A DNA stretch of 15,386 nt from JAEXNA01 sp050486105 (GTDB lineage Bacteria; Vulcanimicrobiota; Xenobia; Xenobiales; JADMJV01): assembly GCA_050486105.1 (NCBI GenBank), contig JBJHCR010000143.1, forward strand, positions 1 to 15,386, read 5' to 3'. Both the position numbers and the translations under genes were made by a program. Of the stretch, positions 1-5,669 are shown one piece after another. Under the pieces are notes generated by a model. That model did not search any database. It was not told the DNA's origin and worked only from the letters and a program-made list of their open reading frames with translations. Position 1 is the stretch's first letter. Every line of letters starts with the position of its first letter.

Positions 1-2033
1 GCCTTGGTCTGAATTCGGATAAGCACAGGCGTCTCACCTTCATGGTATTCCTGCAACCGTGCGGCGAATTTGAAGGAATGTGCCGGAACCACTCGATCAT
101 CGTGGTCAGCTGTGGTAACCAAAGTTGCCGGATAGGAGATATCGGGCTTCAGAGCGTGGTAGGGCGAGTAATTCAGCAAGTACTGGAACATCTCTTCCGA
201 ATCGTCCACCGTTCCGTAGTCGGCCGACCATCCGGCTCCCGCCGTGAATGTGTGGTACCGTAACATATCTAGAACTCCCACTGCAGGCAGAGCCACGCGA
301 GCGAGGTCGGGACGCTGAGTCATCGTCGCCCCAACCAAGAGTCCTCCGTTGGAACCGCCGGCGATGGCTAAGCGCTCCGGTGAAGTATAACCTTCGGAAA
401 TAAGATATTCTCCGGCAGCAATGAAATCATCGAAGACATTTTGCTTGCTCAGACGGGTGCCGGCCAAATGCCAATTCTTGCCGTATTCGCCGCCCCCACG
501 GATGTTGGGCACTGCATAGACGCAGCCTTGCTCAAGCCAGGCGATCCTTGAAGTGCTGAATCCCGGTGTCAGGCTGACATTGAAGCCTCCGTAGGAATAC
601 AGATAAGTGGGGTTAGTGCCGTCGAGTTCAAGGCCCTTCTTATGGACGATGAACATGGGAACTTTAGTGCCGTCCTTGCTGCGATAGAAGATCTGTTTGG
701 TCTCGAAATCTTCAGGCTCAAAGTCCACTTTGGGTTTGCGGTACAGCTCCGAAGACTTCGTCTTAAGATCATAGCGAAAAATGGTGGTCGGGTAGGTGAA
801 GGAAGTGAAGGAGTAATAGGTTTCTTTCTCGTGCTTCTTTCCACTGAAGCCCCCGGCCGATCCAATTCCCGGAAGCTCGATCACCTTTTCGAGCTTGCCA
901 TCGAGAGAATATTGCTTGATCTCCGATCTGGCGTCCACCAAATAGTGGGCGAACAATTTCTCTCCCACGGTGGAAACATCCAAGACGTTGGGTCCTTCGG
1001 GAATTACGTCCACCCAAGAGTCCTGGGCGGGGTCGGCCAAGTCGAAAGAGACCAACCGATAGTTTGGCGCATCAATATTCGTGGACATGTAAAAACGAGT
1101 GTTCTGATTGGTTATCAGCTCGCAACGGGCAAAGAAATCGTCTTGCACCAAGACGAAATCTCCCTCGGGGTCCTTAAGGTCCTTGATGAAAATCTGATTG
1201 CCACTGGTGTTCTGGGCTGCCGAGACCACCAGATACCGTTGGTCCTCGGTCACCGCTCCGCCCACATAGCGGATGGGATCCCCCTCGCCTCCAAAGACCA
1301 CCTGGTCCTCAGATTGAGGAGTTCCTAACTTGTGATAATACAGCTTGTGCCGATCGGTCTTAGTGGACAGTTGACTGCCATCGGCCTTGTCGGGATTGTC
1401 GTAGCTGCTGTAGTAGAATCCCTCATTCTCGTACCAAGACAGATCGCTGAACTTAACGTCTTCCAAAGGCCCTTCGAGAACTTTCTTGGTTGCCGCGTCG
1501 ATAACCATGATCTTGCGCCAATCGGAGCCACCTTCGGTGATCATATAGGCCGCCAAAGAGCCGTCTTGACTGAATGCCAGCCCCCGGAGAGCGGTGGTTG
1601 CATCTTCGGAGAAGGTGTTTGGGTCTAGAAAGACCTCTGGTTCGGCCTGGTCGCCACCGATCTTGGTACGGTAAACCACACTATGATTTTGAAGCCCATC
1701 GTTCTTATAAAAGTATTCGTAATCTCCACGCTTGAACGGGGCCGAAACCCTCTCGTAGTCCATGAGAGTCTTGATTCGTTCTCGCAGGTCTTTCCGAAAC
1801 GGGATGGCATCGAGGAAGCCAAAGGTTACTTCATTCTGAGCCTCCACCCATCGCTCGGTCTCGGGTGCTCGGTCGTCTTCCAACCAGCGATAGGGATCGG
1901 GAACTTCGTGACCGTGATAAACGTCGACCTGATCTCCTTTTTCGGTGACCGGGTAAACAATGGACTCTGGGTCGGCCAAAGCGGGGTGAATAAACATCAG
2001 ACTACACATGAGGGTTAGAAGCGGTTTCTTCAT
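1..2033 (-). CDS. Secreted prolyl oligopeptidase (S9A family), 3' end outside window
   Basis: Serine peptidase that cleaves short peptides after proline, here probably in the periplasm or outside the cell. The minus-strand frame is open from an ATG at 2033 to the window edge (677 codons visible). The N-terminus MKKPLLTLM...PALA-DPES is a Sec signal peptide with cleavage after about residue 20. It is followed by the typical S9A start (VPDPYRWLEDDRAPET), a propeller-like middle, and an alpha/beta-hydrolase domain. The nucleophile motif GGSNGG has Ser at about residue 561, and the Asp-bearing segment TADHDDRVVP lies at about 641-650. The visible protein ends at RIQTKA, just where the family continues with the catalytic-His motif, so about 30 residues are missing because of the window and not because of a mutation. 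A GAAGG Shine-Dalgarno sequence lies 7 nt before the ATG. Family call very secure; export inferred from the signal peptide. Confidence 0.95.
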   Translation of the reverse strand, partial: MKKPLLTLMCSLMFIHPALADPESIVYPVTEKGDQVDVYHGHEVPDPYRWLEDDRAPETERWVEAQNEVTFGFLDAIPFRKDLRERIKTLMDYERVSAPFKRGDYEYFYKNDGLQNHSVVYRTKIGGDQAEPEVFLDPNTFSEDATTALRGLAFSQDGSLAAYMITEGGSDWRKIMVIDAATKKVLEGPLEDVKFSDLSWYENEGFYYSSYDNPDKADGSQLSTKTDRHKLYYHKLGTPQSEDQVVFGGEGDPIRYVGGAVTEDQRYLVVSAAQNTSGNQIFIKDLKDPEGDFVLVQDDFFARCELITNQNTRFYMSTNIDAPNYRLVSFDLADPAQDSWVDVIPEGPNVLDVSTVGEKLFAHYLVDARSEIKQYSLDGKLEKVIELPGIGSAGGFSGKKHEKETYYSFTSFTYPTTIFRYDLKTKSSELYRKPKVDFEPEDFETKQIFYRSKDGTKVPMFIVHKKGLELDGTNPTYLYSYGGFNVSLTPGFSTSRIAWLEQGCVYAVPNIRGGGEYGKNWHLAGTRLSKQNVFDDFIAAGEYLISEGYTSPERLAIAGGSNGGLLVGATMTQRPDLARVALPAVGVLDMLRYHTFTAGAGWSADYGTVDDSEEMFQYLLNYSPYHALKPDISYPATLVTTADHDDRVVPAHSFKFAARLQEYHEGETPVLIRIQTK

Positions 2034-2047
2034 GCTCCAGCCTTCGC

Positions 2048-2063
2048 AATCCTGGCCAGGATT
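2048..2063. promoter_or_regulatory. Perfect 16-bp palindrome upstream of the prolyl oligopeptidase gene
   Basis: AATCCTGGCCAGGATT is a perfect inverted repeat with no loop. After one mismatch on each side it extends by a further CG/CG pair. It ends 14 bp before the ATG at 2033 on the minus strand and abuts the Shine-Dalgarno region. It could be a dimeric repressor operator or a 5'-UTR hairpin. No U-tract follows, so it is not an intrinsic terminator. About 0.2 perfect 16-bp palindromes would be expected by chance in a window of this size, so function is plausible but unproven. Confidence 0.4.
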
Positions 2064-2092
2064 CCGCCTTATTATCCGAGATGGACGACCGG

Positions 2093-2118
2093 AAAAAAGA
2101 AAGCCCCTGTAAGGGGCT
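2093..2118 (-). terminator. Intrinsic terminator of the glycine-zipper gene
   Basis: Read on the minus strand, a 7-bp stem (AGCCCCT/AGGGGCT, triloop) at 2102-2118 is followed by a pyrimidine run (TTCTTTTTT) from the complement of 2093-2101. It lies 26 bp beyond the stop of the 2144-2605 gene and about 60 bp before the prolyl oligopeptidase start. It should end the first transcript and separate the two minus-strand genes. Confidence 0.85.
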
Positions 2119-2143
2119 CCTTGGAATAATGTGAGGTTTGAGG

Positions 2144-2605
2144 TCAATCGGCCATAAAGCTCAGGCCCAGTTTCGCACCCGCAGCTCCAACTAGGGCCAA
2201 GCCCACTCCGAGCACGGCAGAATTGGTCGCAGAGCCAACGAACGCACCCACCGCTGCTCCCACTCCCGCTCCCAAGAGGGCGTTGCGTGAGTAATTGGGG
2301 CTGTTACCGGACATTTCGTCGAAACCTGAAAGGATGGTAGCTGCCGTGGCCCCTGCAGCCCCTAGGGCGAAGGCGCCGCCAAGCCCGCCGGCTACACCGT
2401 TAGCCATACCCCCGATGAGTCCGGCAGCTCCACCCAGAGCGAGGCCACTGTACGGAGCTAGGGCCGCCATAGCTTTGGATTCTCCGGGATTCCAAGAATC
2501 GATAGGTTCATTCATTTCTGGTTGGGCCAAGGTCGCTCCTGGACCAGTCTGAGGACTTCGTCCAGAGGTAACTTGAGAAGGTAGTGTATTTATGAGCATG
2601 GTCAT
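2144..2605 (-). CDS. Small Gly/Ala-rich glycine-zipper protein of unknown function
   Basis: 153 residues, not recognised as a named family. Residues 1-45 are polar and disordered-looking, rich in Pro/Ser/Thr, with no Sec signal peptide. Residues about 46-95 and 108-150 are two long small-residue hydrophobic stretches with GxxxG/AxxxG spacing (for example LALGGAAGLIGG and LLGAGVGAAVGAFVG). They are separated by a polar loop, DEMSGNSPNYSRN, which suggests a membrane-inserting helical hairpin pair. An AAGGAG Shine-Dalgarno sequence lies only 3 nt before the ATG at 2605. The second in-frame ATG at 2599 has better spacing (9 nt), so the protein may start MLINTLPSQ. A strong terminator follows. The gene is divergent from the zinc-ribbon gene at 2739. 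Glycine-zipper outer-membrane or pore-forming small proteins are possible analogues, but nothing here fixes a role. Confidence 0.7.
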   Translation of the reverse strand: MTMLINTLPSQVTSGRSPQTGPGATLAQPEMNEPIDSWNPGESKAMAALAPYSGLALGGAAGLIGGMANGVAGGLGGAFALGAAGATAATILSGFDEMSGNSPNYSRNALLGAGVGAAVGAFVGSATNSAVLGVGLALVGAAGAKLGLSFMAD

Positions 2606-2648
2606 GTTCTCCTTAGAGGTCTAGTCTAGGGAACTTCGTTTCAGAAAG

Positions 2649-2678
2649 CGTTAAAGACTCGTTACGAGTACGTTAAAG
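2649..2678. promoter_or_regulatory. Candidate operator between divergent genes: palindrome flanked by direct repeats
   Basis: ACTCGTTACGAGT (2657-2669) is a perfect inverted repeat with 6-bp arms around one base. It is flanked by two copies of CGTTAAAG (2649-2656 and 2671-2678) whose starts are 22 bp apart, close to two helical turns. It sits in the 133-bp region between the divergent genes starting at 2605 and 2739. The arrangement resembles a regulator binding site controlling both genes, but no regulator is identified here. I see no convincing -35/-10 pair for either gene. Confidence 0.4.
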
Positions 2679-2738
2679 GCAAAAAGAAGGGCCGTCAGAA
2701 ACCCTCCACAAAAGAGGCCGTAGGAGGAGCAAAATACT

Positions 2739-3677
2739 ATGTCAGACCAGACCGTCACCATCACCGCCGACGAGGAAGGCAACTTCACCTCTCCAGCACT
2801 TCAGAGCCTACTAGAAGTGTGGGAAGATTTCGAAAATGAGCAGGTGGGGACAGACGAAGTCCTCTCGGTCATGCAAAAGATTCGAGCCTTTGTGGATGCC
2901 CAGATCCATGAGATGGAGAAAGGGGCGGATTCTCCCGATGTAGACGTGCACGACCCCAATCGTGTCGCCATTCTCAATGGCTTCAACGAACATCTGAGCG
3001 CTCTGGATAAGATGTCCACATTCTTTGAAACTGACGAAATCGAGTTGGTGGAGGAGGCCTTCGAACAGCTTCAATTTGCTACGAATCAGATGGTCATGGG
3101 TTTCCAAGGCTTGATGGAACACGAAGAAGAGTTCGCTCCTAAGCTCTGTCTCCACTGCTCAACGGAGAACGAACGGCAAGCAACCCAATGTAAGAAGTGC
3201 GGAGCAATGATGCCTATCATCGAAGCTCCCAACGAGAAAAGACTGCTTGGAGTGGCTGAAGATGAGTCCGAAACTTCCGACGAGGCGCTCACCACGCCAA
3301 ACTACATGGAGGTCGCAGAGGCTCACGAGGCGTGGGAGAGCGAAGCGTCAACGGCTGAGGAATTCTACCAGGTGATCGATACTGTGAGACAACGGAACTT
3401 GGCTCAGTTCGATGAAGCGGTGAAACTTTTCGAGGAAGCTCAGCAGAGTGAAGATGAGCAAGTCGAAGAATATTTGGACTATCTCGAGCGCACTTCTCAG
3501 GTGCTCGGTTCCAACGTTGAGTCCTTAGAAACCATGCTTTTGGGCTTGGAACAGGGAAAAGTCGAAGTTGTGGAAGATGGGCTAACCGCTTTTGCCGAGG
3601 CTACTATTGCGCTGATCGAAGTCCAAAAAGTGGGGGAACGTTTCAGCGCCTCCGAAGACGAAGGTTCGCGTGAATAA
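2739..3677 (+). CDS. Acidic helical protein with central four-cysteine zinc ribbon, function unknown
   Basis: 312 residues, very rich in Asp/Glu, no signal peptide or TM segment, so probably cytoplasmic. Cys137, Cys140, Cys151 and Cys154 (LCLHCST...QCKKCGAMMP) form a CxxC-x10-CxxC zinc-ribbon-like knuckle. On each side lie helical, coiled-coil-like segments (about 20-125 and 195-300). The two halves look distantly alike: a 'sALdkM..ff....elVEEaf' pattern at 87-107 recurs as 'eSLetMLlgLe...veVVEDgl' at 261-282, suggesting internal duplication around the zinc site. The ATG is preceded by a strong GGAGG Shine-Dalgarno sequence (TAGGAGGAGC, 2721-2730). The gene converges on the GGDEF/EAL gene with a 9-bp gap and diverges from the glycine-zipper gene. 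I do not recognise the family. A protein-interaction or scaffold role would fit but is speculation. Confidence 0.8.
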   Translation: MSDQTVTITADEEGNFTSPALQSLLEVWEDFENEQVGTDEVLSVMQKIRAFVDAQIHEMEKGADSPDVDVHDPNRVAILNGFNEHLSALDKMSTFFETDEIELVEEAFEQLQFATNQMVMGFQGLMEHEEEFAPKLCLHCSTENERQATQCKKCGAMMPIIEAPNEKRLLGVAEDESETSDEALTTPNYMEVAEAHEAWESEASTAEEFYQVIDTVRQRNLAQFDEAVKLFEEAQQSEDEQVEEYLDYLERTSQVLGSNVESLETMLLGLEQGKVEVVEDGLTAFAEATIALIEVQKVGERFSASEDEGSRE

Positions 3678-3697
3678 GGACTGAAATCAGTCTCCTT
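3676..3697. terminator. Weak hairpin at convergent gene ends
   Basis: GACTGA/TCAGTC (3679-3684 with 3687-3692, two-base loop), with outer AAG/CTT pairing across a small bulge, spans the junction of the two convergent stop codons. There is no proper T-tract on either strand. It may pause or help terminate transcription from both sides, but the evidence is only the symmetry and the position. Confidence 0.3.
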
Positions 3698-5435
3698 GGC
3701 CGTCGAAGTCTGCCCAACTCGAACCATCCCAGGACTCTAACCAACCCGAGACATCCTGAGCGGGCATGGGTCTGGCTATACCGTACCCTTGGCCGATACG
3801 ACAGCCCAATTGAACTAGGAAGGAGGCGATCTTTCGGTCTTCGACTCCCTCAGCCACCACTTCCCTATTGAATGCTAGGGCCATCCAAATCACGCTTTCG
3901 ACGATAGCCAAGTCATCGGATGACTCCAAAATTTTGGCCACGAAACTGTGATCGATCTTCAAGCTGTGCACCGGAAGTCGACGGAGATGAACCAAGGAGG
4001 AAAAGCCGGTACCGAAATCATCGAGAGATAGGTGCAGACCCAGTTCGACACAAGCTTCCAAGACTGCTTGGGCGCTTTCGATGTCTACTAGGGCGGAGCT
4101 CTCGAGAAGCTCTAATTCGAAGTTTGTAGGTCTCACCCTTGGGTACTTTTGAAAGCTCTCGTGGAGGCGCTCGACAAAGCCCGCTTTCAATAACTGCTTA
4201 CCGCTGACGTTGACGCTCACCGACAGGTGCAAGCCCAGGTTCAACCAGTCAGTCATTTGAGCCATAGCGGCACTGATCACCCAGTCTCCGAGCGGAATTT
4301 CCAATTCACTACCCATCAACTCCGGCAAGAAATGACCAGGGGCCAGGATTCCGCGTTCGGGATGGTTCCAGCGAAGCAAGGCTTCAAAACCGAGAACCGT
4401 CCCTGAGACCATGTCCACCTTGGGCTGATACCAAAGGGCCAACTCCTCTTCTTTGAGAGCTTTGCCGAACCTCGAGAGCAGCTGCCTACGCTGCTGCACG
4501 GTCTGCTCTTGTCTGGTATCGAACAAATGATATCGATTCTTGCCGGCATCCTTTGCTCTGTACATGGCCATATCGGCGTGCCTAAGCAAGGTGTCGGGGT
4601 CGGAGTTGTCGGTTGGGAACAAGGTGACCCCAATGCTGGCGGAGACCGAGACCTCGCGACCGTCAAGCGAAACCGGTTCGGATACGGAATGGAGAACGCG
4701 CTCGAGGATGGGGAGACATTCGTCAGCACTGGAAAGTTCGGTCAACAAGAGAACGAATTCGTCTCCCCCCACTCGGGCCAGAGTATCAACTTCCCTTAAA
4801 CTCCGTTGCAGCCTTTGGCTGATCTCTATTAACATCTGGTCGCCGGCTTTGTGCCCGTAAACGTCATTAACCGGCTTGAATCCGTCCAAATCGAAACAGC
4901 ATACCGCCAAGATGGAGTTTCCTCGACGAGCCCGAGCTAGGGCTTGACTCATTCGCTCTGAAAGCAGCCTCCGGTTCGGGACACCCGTCAAAACATCGAA
5001 GTGGGCTATGCGTTCGAGCTCGGCCTGTTGCGCCTTACTGCGGCTGATATCACTGAAAATGGCCAGGTAGTAACACAACTGGCCCTCGGCGTCGTTGATG
5101 GTAGAGATGGAGAGTCGTTCAGCGTAAACTTCTCCAGATTTTCGGCGGTTCCAAATCTCACCCTCCCAATGACCAAACTCTGTCAACTCTTGCCACATCT
5201 GAGCATAGAATTCAGAGGATTGGAGGCCAGAGCTGAGCAAACTGGGGGACCGGCCCAGGACATCTTCGGCGGAGTATCCCGTGATCTCGGTGAAGCCTGG
5301 GTTCACCTCCAGAATGACATTCTGGGAGTCGGTGATCATGATTCCCTCGTGACTGCTCCGAAAAACAGCTTCGGCCAATAAACGTCGGTGAACGTCGTCA
5401 ATCTTTTCCCTCTGTAGTGCATCGCCCAAAGTCAC
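3687..5435 (-). CDS. PAS-GGDEF-EAL c-di-GMP turnover protein
   Basis: 582-residue cytoplasmic signalling protein without TM helices. The PAS sensor is at about 21-130 (GIMITDSQNVILEVNPGFTEITGYS is diagnostic), GGDEF at about 140-305 and EAL at about 325-565. The diguanylate cyclase motif is intact (R-V-GGDEF at 223-227), and an RxxD inhibitory site (REVD, 214-217) sits exactly five residues before it. The phosphodiesterase domain keeps EAL-L-R (351-355), NVSGKQL (409-415), E-LLES (442-446), LDDFGTGFSSL (471-481), LKID (492-495), AEGVE (528-532) and GCRIGQGYG (544-552). Both activities are therefore possible on sequence grounds, and the direction must be set by regulation. The start is the GTG at 5435 (no convincing Shine-Dalgarno sequence); a TTG two codons later is the alternative. 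The gene is divergent from the PilX-like prepilin gene. FimX is a known PAS-GGDEF-EAL regulator of type IV pili, but this is an architectural analogy, not an orthology claim. Confidence 0.95.
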   Translation of the reverse strand: MTLGDALQREKIDDVHRRLLAEAVFRSSHEGIMITDSQNVILEVNPGFTEITGYSAEDVLGRSPSLLSSGLQSSEFYAQMWQELTEFGHWEGEIWNRRKSGEVYAERLSISTINDAEGQLCYYLAIFSDISRSKAQQAELERIAHFDVLTGVPNRRLLSERMSQALARARRGNSILAVCCFDLDGFKPVNDVYGHKAGDQMLIEISQRLQRSLREVDTLARVGGDEFVLLLTELSSADECLPILERVLHSVSEPVSLDGREVSVSASIGVTLFPTDNSDPDTLLRHADMAMYRAKDAGKNRYHLFDTRQEQTVQQRRQLLSRFGKALKEEELALWYQPKVDMVSGTVLGFEALLRWNHPERGILAPGHFLPELMGSELEIPLGDWVISAAMAQMTDWLNLGLHLSVSVNVSGKQLLKAGFVERLHESFQKYPRVRPTNFELELLESSALVDIESAQAVLEACVELGLHLSLDDFGTGFSSLVHLRRLPVHSLKIDHSFVAKILESSDDLAIVESVIWMALAFNREVVAEGVEDRKIASFLVQLGCRIGQGYGIARPMPAQDVSGWLESWDGSSWADFDGQGD

Positions 5436-5541
5436 CAGGAAAGATTCCCACTGCGCCCGGTAGTCCCCTGTTGCCCGGAGCGCGGGATAGTCAGGCGAAA
5501 GACAAGTCTGTCATACACCGAACGAGACTTTGAGCCAAAGA

Positions 5542-5555
5542 CGGATGAGCATCCG
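5542..5555. promoter_or_regulatory. 14-bp inverted repeat between the c-di-GMP gene and the prepilin gene
   Basis: CGGATGAGCATCCG is a perfect inverted repeat with 6-bp arms and a two-base centre. It lies within the 234-bp intergenic region of the divergent pair, about 70 bp upstream of the predicted prepilin promoter. It could be an operator serving either gene. Repeats of this size arise by chance a few times per 15 kb, so confidence is limited. I found no recognisable c-di-GMP riboswitch in this intergenic region. Confidence 0.3.
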
Positions 5556-5612
5556 AGGCCGGACAGATACCGAACCCAATTGAACTCAGGACATGGAAAA
5601 AGTCTGAATTTC

Positions 5613-5640
5613 TTGTAAAATCTCAAATTTCTGCGATACT
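5613..5640 (+). promoter_or_regulatory. Predicted sigma70-type promoter for the prepilin operon
   Basis: TTGTAA (5613-5618) and GATACT (5635-5640) are spaced by 16 bp, each matching the -35/-10 consensus at four of six bases, in a locally A/T-rich stretch. Transcription would begin near 5647, just ahead of the AGGAG Shine-Dalgarno sequence at 5655, giving a very short leader. No sigma54-type TGGC...TGC element was seen here. Confidence 0.4.
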
Positions 5641-5669
5641 TAAAGTAATTTCCTAGGAGCAGCTTGAGC

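Noticed and set aside
1..60. Missing catalytic histidine in the prolyl oligopeptidase
   Set aside because: The window ends just before the expected His motif and the frame is still open, so the absence is an edge effect.
642..1328. 228-codon plus-strand open frame opposite the prolyl oligopeptidase gene
   Set aside because: It is antisense to a clearly conserved coding region and its translation has no domain signature; the long frame comes from the codon structure of the real gene.
5573..5585. CCCAATTGAACT in the intergenic region, also present near 3806 inside the GGDEF/EAL gene
   Set aside because: A 12-bp exact repeat is expected several times by chance in 15 kb, and the surrounding similarity is too weak to call a duplication.
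5436..5669. Possible c-di-GMP riboswitch upstream of the prepilin gene
   Set aside because: Short hairpins such as CTTTG-AGC-CAAAG are present, but I could not fit the conserved core of the known c-di-GMP-I aptamer.
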